This document shows, piece by piece, positions 8,300 through 18,600 of a stretch of 64,000 nt of DNA. This DNA comes from Chloroflexia bacterium SDU3-3 (GTDB lineage: Bacteria > Chloroflexota > Chloroflexia > Chloroflexales > Roseiflexaceae). The notes below the pieces were generated by a model. It ran no database searches. It was given only the letters and a program-made list of their open reading frames with translations, and was not told where the DNA came from. The stretch spans positions 124,001 to 188,000 of the forward strand of contig WBOU01000012.1 of the NCBI GenBank assembly GCA_009268125.1, given 5' to 3'. The position numbers and the translations under genes are program-made. The stretch's first letter is position 1, and the number at the start of each line of letters is the position of its first letter.

Positions 8300-8404
8300 C
8301 TAGGTCCACTTTCCGATGTTCGGAATGCTGCCGCCGAGGGCCAAGACCACGGGGAGCGCGGTCAGCGCAAACTGCACGATCCGGCGCATAAGAGTCTTGC
8401 TCAT
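8300..8404 (-). CDS. Short hydrophobic cationic peptide (34 residues)
   Basis: A 34-codon frame starts MSKTLMRRIVQF, continues through a hydrophobic stretch (residues 9-23, rich in Val, Leu, Ala) and ends GGSIPNIGKWT. The ribosome binding site is essentially perfect (CAGGGAGG, 6 nt before ATG). A near-consensus promoter (8492-8519) stands about 80 nt upstream and an intrinsic terminator 29 nt downstream, so this is a self-contained ~250-nt transcription unit. The layout (basic N-tail, single hydrophobic segment, short polar tail after Gly-Gly) resembles precursors of small secreted signals or membrane-active peptides. It sits upstream of an integral-membrane sensor kinase, which makes a pheromone-receptor relation conceivable but unproven. 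No family is recognised. Confidence 0.7.
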   Translation of the reverse strand: MSKTLMRRIVQFALTALPVVLALGGSIPNIGKWT

Positions 8405-8491
8405 GCTGGGCCTCCCTGAGTTGTAATAACGACACACGGTAGTATGTTCGGCCCCGCGTTGTATGATGAGGGTGCGTGGGGGGATAACTAC

Positions 8492-8519
8492 ATTGTATCG
8501 TACTACTGAAAGTTGTCAA
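8492..8519 (-). promoter_or_regulatory. Near-consensus sigma-70 promoter for the peptide gene
   Basis: Read on the minus strand: TTGACA (8514-8519), a 16-nt spacer, then TACAAT (8492-8497). It points at the 34-codon peptide gene, leaving an untranslated leader of roughly 80 nt. Confidence 0.8.
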
Positions 8520-8937
8520 CAGGTTAAGTTGATAATGTGTTGCCGAATTGGCCAGCATGTTAGGTAGATAGGGAGGTGTGTACACGAATAAATGCCTTCT
8601 CCAACAGGGAATATGTACCCGCCTATTCCGCTCGCGTAAAAAACGGAAGCTAGGTTAGGATGCGTGGTGGTTAGGCGGGCAGGGTGTATCGCTCATACCC
8701 TGGCCTGGGCGGCCCGGCGGCCCGCCCCAGGGGCATGGGGCGCACCACCATATGCCCGGCCCACTTGTGGGCAAGTATGGCCATAGGGAAGCGGTACCAT
8801 GCGTATGGGTATGGTAGCCTGCCCGCCGCGCTTGTCAAGCAGCTTATCACGATAGGCGGTCGTTTTTTTGCCCAGCAACGCCAGACGGGGGCGAGGGATT
8901 AATTCCCCCGCCCCCGTCTGCTCTGGCCCGCCCCCAG
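8520..8937. other. Intergenic stretch between peptide promoter and ftsH
   Basis: No gene is supported. The first ~120 bases are AT-richer than the flanks; the rest is GC-rich with small palindromes. The ftsH terminator hairpin lies at 8882-8920. Confidence 0.5.
8882..8920 (-). terminator. Terminator hairpin after ftsH
   Basis: A 12-bp perfect stem (CAGACGGGGGCG and complement) lies 17 bases beyond the ftsH stop. A T-tract is not immediately adjacent, so termination strength is uncertain. Confidence 0.65.
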
Positions 8938-11019
8938 CTAGGGCGCGAACGCCGACACGCTGGGCTGGCTACGGCGTGAGGCGATGCCGGTGGCCTGCAG
9001 GATGGCCTGCTCATCCAGCGAGTCCTCGCGCAGCAGCGCCTGGGTCAGCGATTCCAGCTTGTCGCGGTTCTCGTTCAGCAGGCGGATGGCCTTGGCGTAG
9101 CTGTCGTCCACGATCTTGCGCACCGCGCGGTCGGCGGCCTGCGCCGTGGCGTCGCTGTAGGGCCGCTGGCTGCCCCCGCCAAAGCCCGACTCGAGGTAGT
9201 TGCCCTCGTCGCGGCTGTCGAGCTGGATCTGGCCGACCTCGCTGCTCATGCCGAAGCGGGCCACCATAGCGCGGGCCAGGCTGGTCACCTGCTGCAGGTC
9301 GTTCTCGGCACCGGTGGTGATATTGCCATACACCACCAGCTCGGCTGCGCGCCCGCCCAGGGCCAGCACGATCCGGGCGCGCAGGTAGTCCTCGGTGTAG
9401 TTATAGCGGTCCATGTCGGGCACGCTCAGGGTCACGCCCAGCGACTGGGCGCGCGGCACCACCGTGACCCGCCGCACCGGGTCGGCCTCGGGCTGCAGCA
9501 GGCCACACAGCGCGTGGCCCGCCTCGTGGTAGGCGGTGCGCTCGCGCTCGGCGGGGCTGAGCACCAGCGGGCGCTCGGCCCCCAGCATGATCTTCTCCAG
9601 CGAGCGGTCGAAGTCCTCGGCGCGCACGTCGCTCTGGCCGCTGCGCGCGGCTAGCAGGGCCGCCTCGTTCACTAGGTTGGCGATCTCGGCCCCGGTGGCC
9701 CCCGGCATGGCGGCGGCAATCTTCTCCAGGCTCACATCCGGCCCCAGCGGCACGCCGCGCGTGTGGATCTTCAGGATCTCGACGCGGCCATTTTTGTCGG
9801 TTGGCTGCACCGTCACGCGGCGGTCGAAGCGGCCAGGGCGCAGCAGCGCGGGGTCCAGCACATCGGCGCGGTTGGTGGCGGCCAGCACGATCACGGTGGT
9901 GCTCGCGTCGAAGCCATCCATCTCGATCAGCAGCTGGTTGAGCGTCTGCTCGCGCTCATCGTTCCCACCCAGGCTGTTGCCGCCCCGCCGCCGCCCGATG
10001 GCGTCCAGCTCATCTACAAAGATGATCGAGGGCGAGGACTGCCGGGCCTGCTGGAACAGGTCGCGCACGCGGGCCGCGCCCACGCCCACCACCATCTCGA
10101 CAAACTCCGACCCGCTCATGCTGAAGAAGGGCACATTGGCCTCGCCAGCCACCGCGCGGGCCAGCAGCGTCTTGCCGGTGCCTGGGGGGCCGATCAGCAG
10201 CACGCCTTTGGGGATGCGCCCGCCCAGGCGCTGGTACTTCTGCGGGTCTTTCAGGAAATCAACGATCTCCTGCAGCTCCTGCTCGACCTCGTCGATGCCC
10301 GCGACATCGGCAAAGGTCACGCGCTTCTCGGCCTGCGACTGGTCGTAGCGCTTGGCGCGGCTGCGGCCTAGGTTGAACGCGCCGCTGCCGTTTTTGAGCA
10401 TGCGGCTGTTGAGCCACAGGAAGCCGCCGATCAGCAGCAGGGTCGGCCCGAACGAGAGCAGCAGCGTGAACAGCGGGTTGCGGCTGGTCTCCAGCGGCGA
10501 GGCGTCCTCGATCACCTTGTTGGCGCTCAGCAGCTGGGCCAGCTCCTCATCCGCATAGGTGGGCTTGATTGTCGAGAACTGCGAGTAGCTTGGCTCCTCG
10601 CGCGGGCTGCCGCCAAACAGCCCCAGCGGCTGGGGCGTAGGGGTGGTGCTGGCCTGCGCAGGGTCTTGCGAGCGCTTGATCGGCTGCTTGAAATCGCCCT
10701 GCAGGTCTTCGCCCCGGCTTGTGACCTTGCTCACGTTGCCAGCCTGCACCTGCTGCTTAAAGAAGGTGTAGGAGATCTCGACGCGGTCGTGCGGCTCGGG
10801 GAAGATCATCGGCAGGATGAGGTAGTTGATCCCAAGCAGCACCATAAAGAGTATCCAGAAGCGCCATGTCCGCAGCGGGTTGGGAACCTGGGGCGGGGGC
10901 GCGCCATTTGGCGTAGCGCGGCTGCCGCCGGGCGGGTTGCCGTGTGGCCCCGTCGATCGCGGCGCGGGGGGGCGGCTTGTGGCGTTTGCGCCACTGGCCG
11001 GAGGCAGAGAATCACTCAT
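8938..11019 (-). CDS. ftsH: ATP-dependent zinc metalloprotease FtsH
   Basis: The 693-residue membrane protease degrades membrane and regulatory proteins. It carries a proline/glycine-rich cytoplasmic N-extension (about residues 1-50), transmembrane helix 1 (about 52-72), an extracytoplasmic loop and helix 2 (about 184-203). The AAA+ domain follows with Walker A GPPGTGKT (about 277-284), Walker [12 protein letters not shown] and [13 protein letters not shown]. The M41 peptidase domain has the zinc site HEAGH (about 498-502) with a later Asp in [13 protein letters not shown] at 11019 is chosen because AAGGAT stands just upstream; the frame runs five codons further to a GTG. The loop between the helices is enlarged by a Ser/Thr/Pro-rich insert ([15 protein letters not shown]). 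It is transcribed alone. Confidence 0.96.
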   Translation of the reverse strand: MSDSLPPASGANATSRPPAPRSTGPHGNPPGGSRATPNGAPPPQVPNPLRTWRFWILFMVLLGINYLILPMIFPEPHDRVEISYTFFKQQVQAGNVSKVTSRGEDLQGDFKQPIKRSQDPAQASTTPTPQPLGLFGGSPREEPSYSQFSTIKPTYADEELAQLLSANKVIEDASPLETSRNPLFTLLLSFGPTLLLIGGFLWLNSRMLKNGSGAFNLGRSRAKRYDQSQAEKRVTFADVAGIDEVEQELQEIVDFLKDPQKYQRLGGRIPKGVLLIGPPGTGKTLLARAVAGEANVPFFSMSGSEFVEMVVGVGAARVRDLFQQARQSSPSIIFVDELDAIGRRRGGNSLGGNDEREQTLNQLLIEMDGFDASTTVIVLAATNRADVLDPALLRPGRFDRRVTVQPTDKNGRVEILKIHTRGVPLGPDVSLEKIAAAMPGATGAEIANLVNEAALLAARSGQSDVRAEDFDRSLEKIMLGAERPLVLSPAERERTAYHEAGHALCGLLQPEADPVRRVTVVPRAQSLGVTLSVPDMDRYNYTEDYLRARIVLALGGRAAELVVYGNITTGAENDLQQVTSLARAMVARFGMSSEVGQIQLDSRDEGNYLESGFGGGSQRPYSDATAQAADRAVRKIVDDSYAKAIRLLNENRDKLESLTQALLREDSLDEQAILQATGIASRRSQPSVSAFAP

Positions 11020-11339
11020 CGTCACATCCTTCACCCAACATCAACCTCTTTCGGCTACGAACTATAGCACGAAGCGCGCCGCGTTTGCTTTCCCTAATAT
11101 AAGAGTTCTACAAGAAAATCAGCCTTTTTCCTCATATTGGCCCTGTCTGGCCACACAGGCGCGGGCTGCGGCAGTGCTGCCGCAGCCCGTGGGCCACCCG
11201 CTCGCTTTGTATGGCGCGCTGCCTAGCGCTTGATTCCCTAGGATGGCGGGTTGTTGAATTGATGACATAACGTATTCTTTTTGAAAAAGATGGGCGGCAT
11301 GGCCCTGGCCAGCCGCCCATGCCGCCCACCGCGCCAGGG
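11020..11339. other. Intergenic stretch between ftsH and the LivHM gene
   Basis: No gene is seen. It should contain the ftsH promoter near 11040-11110. A GC-rich hairpin (GGGCTGCGGCA...TGCCGCAGCCC) lies at 11162-11189, and the LivHM terminator at 11284-11319. Confidence 0.5.
11284..11319 (-). terminator. Terminator of the LivHM fusion gene
   Basis: On the minus strand the stem TGGGCGGC-TGGCC pairs across a short loop with GGCC..GCCGCCCA and is followed by TCTTTTTC. Confidence 0.8.
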
Positions 11340-13385
11340 CTAGGCCGCCGCGCTTCGGCGCGAGCGCAGCAGCACCGTCAGGTAGAGCGCCAGCCCAAAT
11401 ACCAAAAAGTTCAGCGAGCGCACATCCAGCATGCCCAGCAGCCACATGCCGCTGGCCGCCTGGCCCGCCGTCCACGCGCCCAGCGCCGCGATCAGCACTT
11501 GGTCGCACAGGGCTATCAGCAGCGCGCCGATGATCGCACCGTGGATGCTGCCCGCCCCGCCCACCACCACCATGGCCAGCACCATGGCCGAGAGCCGAAA
11601 CTCGGTCTGGGTCGGGTCCACATAGCTAAAGCCGCTGGCGAAGATCGCCCCGGCCAGCCCTGCGCAGGCCGCGCCTAGCGCAAAGGCCAGGCAGCGCAGC
11701 CGCGCGGGCGGCACGCCGCTGCTCACCGCCGCCAGCTCGTCGGCGCTGAGCGCGGCCCAGGCGCGGCCTAGGCGCGAGCGGGCCAGCCACACGCTGGCCA
11801 GCACCACTAGGGCGATGATGCCCAGGGCCAGGTAGTAGCGGGCGGTGGGCGTGCTCAGCGCCACACCCGCGATCTGCGGCGGCGGCAGGCCCGCCATGCC
11901 ACGGCTGCCGCCTGTCCATGTGTCTAGGTTCAGCACCAGCAGGGGCGCAAGCTGCCCGAAGGCCAGGGTGACGATCGCCATATACTCGCCGCGCAGCCGC
12001 ATGGTCAGTAGCCCATTCAGCAGCCCGAACAGCGCGGCCACAGCGGCGGCGATAGCGAACACCAGCACGAAGTTCTGGGCCGCGCCCAGCGGGGCCAGCG
12101 GGCTGCCGGTCATGGTCAGGATCCCGGCGACATACGCGCCGATCGCGAAGCAGGCGGCGAAGCCCAGGTCGAGCAGGCCTGCGAAGCCCAGCACCACATT
12201 CAGGCCCAGGGCCAGCAGCACATACACCAGGATGCTGAGCGCCAGCACCATGCCCCTGCCGCCCATGGCCGCATCCAGCAGCGGGTAGAGCGCGCCCACG
12301 ACGAGCAGCGCCGCCAGCGCCAGGTGGCCGCGCCGCCCGCCGCCGCCCGCCCGCCCGATGGTCGCATCGCCCGACCCGCCATCCAGCAGCGTCTGCTTCT
12401 CGCTGCGGCCCAGGCCGGTGGGCCGGACCACCAGCAGCACGATCAGCAGGCCCAGCAGCACCACCGGCGTCCACTGCACCTGCAGAAAGTAGTCGGAGAA
12501 CGAGGCCACCACGCCTAGCATCAGCCCAGCCAGGAACGCGCCGCGCGGCCTGCCGATGCCGCCCAGCACCGCCGCCGTCAGCGCTGTGAGGCTGCTCTGC
12601 GCGCCATACAGCGTGTAGGGGTGGGTATAGTAGAGCGCGTAGGCCAGCGCCGACGCGCCCGCCATCGCGCCGCCGATGGCGAAGATGATCTGGATAGCGC
12701 GGGTGCGGTCGATGCCGCACAGCTCGGCCATCTCGGCATCCTGGGCGCAGGCCTGCAGCGCCTTGCCCATGCGGCTGCGCAGGAATAGGCCCACCAGGGC
12801 GGCCAGCGCCAGCGCTACCAGCGGCATCAGCGCGTCGCGCAGCGGGTACTGCACCCGCAGCGGCAGGCCCAGCGCCGCGACCAGATCGACATCGGGCAGC
12901 AGCTGCGGGATGCGAAACCGTGGCAGCTCGGGGATGCCCGGCACGCTGCGGTGCTCGCCTGGGATGTAGGCGTTGGTGATGTAGCGGGCCAGCAGCGCCA
13001 CCTGATAGAGGATGAACGAGATCCCGATGGTGGCGATCAGCGGCGCGATGCGCGGGCCGCTGCGGAACGGGCGGAAGGCCGCCCGCTCGATGGCCACGTT
13101 CAGCAGCGCCCCGGCCCCGCTGGCCAGCACAAAGGCCAGGGCGATGCCCCCGGCTAGCGCCAGGGGCGGCGTGCTGGGCGAGAGGCCCAGCTTCTCGATC
13201 ACAAAGGCGGCCAGCACGGTGGCCAGCGCAAACAGATCGCCGTGGGCGAAGTTGATCAGGCGCACCACGCTATACACCAGGGTCACGCCGATGGCGTTCA
13301 GGGCGATGATCGCCCCGTTGGAAAGCCCGATGGCCAAGAGCCGCAGCACGATCTCGGCGCAGGTGTGATTCACTCCACAGGTCAT
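11340..13385 (-). CDS. Fused LivH-LivM branched-chain amino acid-type ABC permease
   Basis: One 681-residue reading frame joins two permease domains that are usually separate. The N-terminal half (about 1-320) is LivH-like ([28 protein letters not shown]; a GGIGRPRGAFLAGLMLG segment). The C-terminal half (about 360-670) is LivM-like (LALGLNVVLGFAGLLDLGFAACFAIGAY; GGAGSIHGAIIGALL). Such permeases form the channel of hydrophobic amino acid (HAAT) importers. The fusion is continuous with no frameshift, and a second, clearly related fusion lies at 38599-40419. ATG at 13385 has GAGGA 5 nt upstream; the frame extends further only through the next gene. No binding protein or ATPase is adjacent, so it is an orphan or borrows partners. 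Genes 62 bp upstream encode unrelated surface proteins. Confidence 0.9.
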   Translation of the reverse strand: MTCGVNHTCAEIVLRLLAIGLSNGAIIALNAIGVTLVYSVVRLINFAHGDLFALATVLAAFVIEKLGLSPSTPPLALAGGIALAFVLASGAGALLNVAIERAAFRPFRSGPRIAPLIATIGISFILYQVALLARYITNAYIPGEHRSVPGIPELPRFRIPQLLPDVDLVAALGLPLRVQYPLRDALMPLVALALAALVGLFLRSRMGKALQACAQDAEMAELCGIDRTRAIQIIFAIGGAMAGASALAYALYYTHPYTLYGAQSSLTALTAAVLGGIGRPRGAFLAGLMLGVVASFSDYFLQVQWTPVVLLGLLIVLLVVRPTGLGRSEKQTLLDGGSGDATIGRAGGGGRRGHLALAALLVVGALYPLLDAAMGGRGMVLALSILVYVLLALGLNVVLGFAGLLDLGFAACFAIGAYVAGILTMTGSPLAPLGAAQNFVLVFAIAAAVAALFGLLNGLLTMRLRGEYMAIVTLAFGQLAPLLVLNLDTWTGGSRGMAGLPPPQIAGVALSTPTARYYLALGIIALVVLASVWLARSRLGRAWAALSADELAAVSSGVPPARLRCLAFALGAACAGLAGAIFASGFSYVDPTQTEFRLSAMVLAMVVVGGAGSIHGAIIGALLIALCDQVLIAALGAWTAGQAASGMWLLGMLDVRSLNFLVFGLALYLTVLLRSRRSAAA

Positions 13386-13447
13386 GCGTTCCTCGCTATG
13401 CGCTAGAAGGAAGAACAGATGGCGCGGCGCTGCGGCCTGGCGGCGAT

Positions 13448-13846
13448 CTACTCGGTGGGGATGGTCAGCAGGAAGCGGGCGGTCTCCTGCTGGCCGCCCT
13501 TCTGGACGGTGACATCGAGCTCCCACTCGCCGGTCATCGAGAAGAGCAGCGGCTGGCTGGTGTACTGCCCGGAGCCGCTGGGCTGGGCGGTGCCCTTGGG
13601 CGAGGCCATGCCCATGCTCAGCATGGTGGGGGCCAGCGTCACCGCGTCGGCCACCACGGGCTGGCCCGCCGCATCGCTGATGCTGATCGTGGCGGTGCGA
13701 TCGCCCACCTTCAGCGCGTCCAGCGAGAGCTTGATGGTGTAGCTGCCGGTCTGCTGGGTGAGCGTGGGCGCGCCGCCGCAGGCGGCCAGCAGCAGCGCGC
13801 AGCCGAGCAGGATGGGCGCGCAGAGGCGCGTGATCAGGTGGCTCAT
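13448..13846 (-). CDS. FixH/YtkA-like lipoprotein
   Basis: The 132-residue protein has a lipoprotein signal (MSHLITRLCAPILLGCALLLAACGG, lipobox LLAAC). It is followed by a single beta-sandwich-like domain (YTIKLSLDAL, GDRTATISISDAAGQPV, FSMTGEWELDVTVQKGG) of the type seen in YtkA and FixH proteins. It would be anchored on the outer face of the membrane. Its start overlaps the stop of the upstream 474-residue gene by 4 bp (ATGA), so the two are translationally coupled and probably work together. Function is unknown; relatives are often found with copper or cytochrome oxidase genes, but nothing else here supports that. Confidence 0.75.
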   Translation of the reverse strand: MSHLITRLCAPILLGCALLLAACGGAPTLTQQTGSYTIKLSLDALKVGDRTATISISDAAGQPVVADAVTLAPTMLSMGMASPKGTAQPSGSGQYTSQPLLFSMTGEWELDVTVQKGGQQETARFLLTIPTE

Positions 13847-15267
13847 GGGGCGACCTCGATGCTGATCGGCACGGTGATGATGTCTCCTTTATATTTGAAC
13901 TGGCCCCAGACCTGGTAGCGACCAGCCTGTGGGAAGGTGTAGACAAAGCGGATATCGGGGCCGTAGGTCACGCCGTTCACCAGCATGGGGCGGCCATAGG
14001 GCGGCATGCGCTCGGCGGCGTGGACGTGGGCGAAGATCACGCCATCGGCGCTGCGGGCCATTAGGTGCCCGGCCATGCCCAGCCAGGGGCTGAGATCGCG
14101 GATGGGCTGGCCCGCCGCATCGCGGAAGCTGAAGGTCAGCGTGCTCTGCTGGCCCGCCCTGGGCGCTGCGTCGGCCTGCACATCCACCTGCACGCCGCCC
14201 ACGCTGCGCTGCCCCAGCCCTGGGGCGGGCGTGGCTGCCACCGCCGCACCCGCCACGCTGAACGAGCCGCGCAGCACCTGGCTGCCGCTATCCACGCGCT
14301 CGATCTCGGCGTAGGCGGTGTAGCCGCCCGCCTGGGTGGGCGTGATCGCCACCTGGTAGACGCCGGGGGCCACGCGGGCGGGGTGGGTGTGCAGGTAGTA
14401 GCTGCCGTCGTCGCTGATCACGGCCAGGTGCAGCAGGGCGTTGTGGTGGGTCACAATGTCGTCAATCGGCAGGCCGGTGCCGCCGTCGGTGAGCGTGATG
14501 GTGAGCGTGGTGCTCTGGCCCAGGGCAGGCGCGGGCGCGGCCTGCAGCGCCAGGTTGGCGTGGGGCCTGCCGCTGTCGGTGATCAGGGTGCCAGCGGGCA
14601 GGTAGGTGAAGCCAGCGGCGGTGGCCTTGGCCTCCTCGGTGGTGTAGGTGTACTGCTGCGCGCCGAAGATCGCCACGGCCACCAGGGTGCCGAAGGCCCC
14701 ATAGCCCAGCGCGCGCCCAAGCCACGATGGCCCCGCCGCGCCGCGCCGCTGGGCCGCGCTGCTGGCGATGATGTTGGCGATCATAAAAAGGATGAGCGCG
14801 CCGATGCTGACATACAGCGGGATGCTGAAGGGCTGGAGCGGCGCGGGCGTGATGGTGAAGGGCACGCGGGCCATGCCCTCGCCCTTCGCGCCTTTGGCCA
14901 CGATCTCCAGCTCCCAGTCGCCGGGGCGATCGAGGTTGAGGGTGGCGTTATAGATCGGCTGCTCGCCAGTGGCGGCGGTGGCCACCTCGGCGCGGTTGGC
15001 ATCGCTGAAGGGCTGGCCGCGCGGCGCGGCGCGCAGCACGATCGTGGCTGCGCCAATGTCTTTGGGCACCTCCACATCGAGCGTGATCGGCGCGGGGGTG
15101 GCGGGCGGCAGCTCGACGGTGACGCCGATCTCGTATGGCCCGACCATCTGGGTGAAGGTCTGGATGGGGCTGCTGTGCTTGCCGTGCGCCTGGGCGCTGC
15201 CTGCGCCCAGCAGGGCCAGCAGCAGCGCCAGGCAGGCTGGCAACCAGCGCTGCGGGGGACGTTGCAT
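13843..15267 (-). CDS. Exported membrane protein with repeated His-rich YtkA-like domains
   Basis: The 474-residue protein has a signal peptide (about 1-27, ending SAQAHG) and an N-terminal beta-rich domain (IGVTVELPPATPAPITLDVE). Two membrane helices follow (about 148-170 and 187-205). The C-terminal part holds two related beta domains, each with a His-bearing pair of motifs: HHNALLHLAV...YLHTHPA and GMAGHLMA...FAHVHAAE. The repeated H-x-H pattern suggests metal binding, which is inference. ATG is preceded by GAGGAAGAG. It is the first gene of a two-gene unit with the FixH/YtkA-like lipoprotein. I cannot name a family with confidence. Confidence 0.75.
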   Translation of the reverse strand: MQRPPQRWLPACLALLLALLGAGSAQAHGKHSSPIQTFTQMVGPYEIGVTVELPPATPAPITLDVEVPKDIGAATIVLRAAPRGQPFSDANRAEVATAATGEQPIYNATLNLDRPGDWELEIVAKGAKGEGMARVPFTITPAPLQPFSIPLYVSIGALILFMIANIIASSAAQRRGAAGPSWLGRALGYGAFGTLVAVAIFGAQQYTYTTEEAKATAAGFTYLPAGTLITDSGRPHANLALQAAPAPALGQSTTLTITLTDGGTGLPIDDIVTHHNALLHLAVISDDGSYYLHTHPARVAPGVYQVAITPTQAGGYTAYAEIERVDSGSQVLRGSFSVAGAAVAATPAPGLGQRSVGGVQVDVQADAAPRAGQQSTLTFSFRDAAGQPIRDLSPWLGMAGHLMARSADGVIFAHVHAAERMPPYGRPMLVNGVTYGPDIRFVYTFPQAGRYQVWGQFKYKGDIITVPISIEVAP

Positions 15268-15603
15268 GAGATCTCTTCCTCGACTGTGATGAATGGCTCA
15301 ATAATAGCACGCCAGCGCGGCGCGGTGCTAAAGTTCTCAGTTTGATTCAGGCGGATAGTACTAGGTTTTTTGTAGCGCGCTCCCTTGACGCTGGCGTGCG
15401 GCGGGTGCTATGCTTCTTGCCTGTAGCGCGGCGCACGCCCCTCGCGCCGCCCAGCCATCCCCGCTCCTCTCGTAGCGCAATCTCATTGATCTGTGTGAGC
15501 GGAGCGTTTTTTTGCGGGGCCTAGTCCTCTCTTTCCCCGCTGTGCGCTGTGCGCGGTTACACACCATATAGGAATGCTCTATCACGCCATGGGAGCCACC
15601 AGT
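15268..15603. other. Divergent promoter region between the YtkA-like operon and the subtilase gene
   Basis: No gene is supported. Promoters for both directions must lie here; the best candidate for the plus strand is at 15385-15414. A T7 run at 15508-15514 has no clear hairpin before it. Confidence 0.5.
15385..15414 (+). promoter_or_regulatory. Candidate sigma-70 promoter for the subtilase gene
   Basis: TTGACG (15385-15390), 18-nt spacer, TATGCT (15409-15414). The leader to the chosen start would be about 180 nt. Confidence 0.45.
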
Positions 15604-18600
15604 ATGCACCTTCGTCGGTATCGTCTCTACGCCGCTGCTGCTGTTCTGGCCTTCTGCGCTGGCTGGCTGGCCCCGGCCTCGGCGCGCGCCGCCGCGCTAT
15701 CGGTCACGCCTGCAGCGGTCTCGCTGAGCGTGCCGCTCGGCCAGACTACCCAGACATCGATCACCTTTACCAACACCAGCGGCGAGCCGCTGGCGCTGGC
15801 GCTGCGCGAGGCCCAGGCGACCGGCCCGGCGCGGGCGCGGGCTGGCGAGGCGCGGGCGCAGATCCCCTCGGTGGAGGGGCGGATCGACCCGGCCCTGCTG
15901 CGGGCCACGCGGGCCGCGCCCCAGCAGCAGCGCGACTTTATCATCTATATGGGCGACCAGGCCGATCTGGCCGAGGCCTACGGCATAGCCGACTGGAAGG
16001 AGCGGGGCGAGTTTGTCTATCGCACGCTGGTCGATCACGCGGCGCGCAGCCAGGCGGGCCTGCTGGCGCAGCTGCGCGAGCGCGGGCTGGGCTACCGCAG
16101 CTTCTGGGTGGTGAACGCGGTGCTGGCGCACGGCAGCGCCGCCGATGTGCAGGCCGTGTCCCAGCGGGCCGATGTGGCGCTGGTGCGCGCCAACCACACG
16201 GCGGCGCTGCCGGATGAGCAGGCCACGCCCGCCGCCGATGACCCGTGCAGCCCCGACGACCCCGGCAACCCGCTATGCTGGAACGTGCGTCAGCTGCGCG
16301 CCAGCAGCGTGTGGTCAGACTTCGGGGTGGATGGCGCGGGCGTGGTGGTGGCGAATATCGACACCGGCGTGGATGTGACCCACCCGGCGCTCAAGGCCAG
16401 CTACCGAGGCACCCAGGGCGACGGCTCGCTGGTGAACGACTACAACTGGTTCGACCCGCAGGGCTACGACCTGCAGCCGCGCGATGCGGGCACCCATGGC
16501 ACCCACACTATGGGTACGATGGTGGGGGCCGCCGTGGCCGGGCAGGCGGCGGTGGGCGTGGCACCGGGGGCGCGCTGGGTGGCCGCGCAGGGCTGCGTGG
16601 GGTTTGTGTGCAACGACTCCTACCTGCTGCAGAGCGCACAGTGGCTGCTGGCCCCCAGCAAGCTGGATCTCTCGCAGCCGCGCCCGGACCTGCGCCCGAT
16701 GATCATCAACAACTCGTGGTCGGGCACGCCCAACGACCAGTGGTTCGCGCCGTATGTGGCGGCCTGGCGGGTGGCGGGCATGTTCCCGGTCTTCTCCGCC
16801 GGAAACGCCAGCGCGCTGGTGAAGCAGGACTGCAAGACGCTCAACTCGCCGGGCGACTACCCCAGCGTCGTGGCGGTGGGCGCGGTGGATGTGGCCGGGC
16901 AGATCGCTGACTTCAGCCTGTTTGGGCCTGCCTGGGATGGTCGCGTGAAGCCAGATTTTGTTGGCCCAGGGGCCAAGGTCTACTCCACAGTACCGGTGGA
17001 GGATGGCAGCTACCGCCTGATGAGCGGCACCAGCATGTCCACGCCCGCCGTGGCCGGGGTGGTGGCGCTGATCTGGTCGGCCAACCCCGCGCTGATCGGC
17101 GACTACGAGGCCACCTACGACATCCTGCGGAGCAGCGCTGTGGCCACCAGCGACACTCGCTGCGGCGATGCGGCGGGCGGGCCAAACAGCGTATACGGCT
17201 ATGGCCGCGTGGATGCCTACGCCGCCGTGGCCCAGGCGCGGGTGGATGTGCCGTGGCTGTCGGTGGATGCGCCGCCCGCCAGCCTAGCCGCCGGGAAGTC
17301 GGTGGCGCTGGTGGCGCATGTGGATGCGGCGAACGTGCCCGGCCCAGGCAGCTACAGCGCGCGCGTCCAGATCTACGGCGGCGACCTGACGACCCCGCTG
17401 GCCAGCGTGCCGGTGAGCATCCAGGTGCAGGCGGGCGCAGGGGCTGTCACCATCCAGGGGCAGGTGCGCCACGCCACCAGTGGCCAGCCGCTGGCCGCCA
17501 GCGTGCAGGCCGCGCGCCCCGGCGCGGCGGGCGCGAGCGTGGCCACCGATGCCAGCGGGCGCTTCCAGCTGACCTTGGCCAGCGGGCAGCCCTACGACCT
17601 GATCGCCAGCGCGCCCTCGTTCCTCACCGCGCGGCAGACGTCCACCTACACCAGCAGCGCGACCATCGGCATCGCGCTCGCGCCCGATCAGCCCAACCTC
17701 GCAGCCGCCACCGATCCGATCTCGCTGACGGTGGGCTTCGGCGCGAGCGCCGAGGGCCAGATCCCGATAGCCAACACCGGCACCCGACCGCTCTATTATG
17801 AGGTGGTGGTGCCCAGCAGCGATTTCGCGGTGGCCACCAGCGACGACGCGGGCGGCCCGAGCTTCGACTGGGTCGATCTGCCCGCCGATGCGCCGACCCT
17901 GCCCGCTGGCCACAGCCAGATTGTGGATGACATACCCATGGGCATCAAGTTCCCGTTCTACGGCTATGTGCTCACCGACACCGTGCTGACATCCGACGGC
18001 ATGGTGGCGTTCGACCGACCAATTAGCTATGGCGGCGCGGTGACAAGCTGCCTGCCCGACCCGTGGCTCAACTTCTACACGATCGCCGGGCTGCGGATGG
18101 ACTACGACACCAGCCAGGGCGGCAGGGTGCGCTACGGTACGGTGGGTGATCGCTTCGTGGTGAGCTACGAGAACATGCCGCTGTATGGCTCGGCTGGCGG
18201 GCCGACCTATACGTTCCAGATGGTGCTGCACCAGGATGGCCGCGTGCTGTTTCAGTACGGCCAGCTGGGCGCAAGCCTAGCGCGCGCGTCAGCTGGCATC
18301 CAGCGCTCGCCATCCGATGTGCTGAGCCTGGGCTGCGGCCCCACGCTCGCCATCCATAGCAACATGGCGGTGGAGCTGCGCCCGCAGCCGAACGCCGCGC
18401 TCTGGCTGGCCAGCGTGGTGCAGGCCGGGGTGCTACAGCCGGGCGAGCAGGCCACGCTGCCCATCCAGGCCGCGTGGGTGCGGCCATCGAGCGCGCAGGC
18501 GCTGTACCACAGCGCGGTCGAGATCCGCAGCAGCGACCCGATGAAGCCGGTGGTGTCGGTGCCGGTGGCGCTCGCGCCGGGGGCTGCGCCGCACGAACTG

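Noticed and set aside
8235-8585. 116-residue frame over the peptide-gene region
   Set aside because: It runs through the terminator and promoter in a different frame, with no ribosome binding site. The 34-codon frame explains the signals better.
13386-13946. N-terminal extension of the LivHM fusion at 11340
   Set aside because: It overlaps the FixH/YtkA-like lipoprotein gene out of frame; a ribosome binding site supports 13385.
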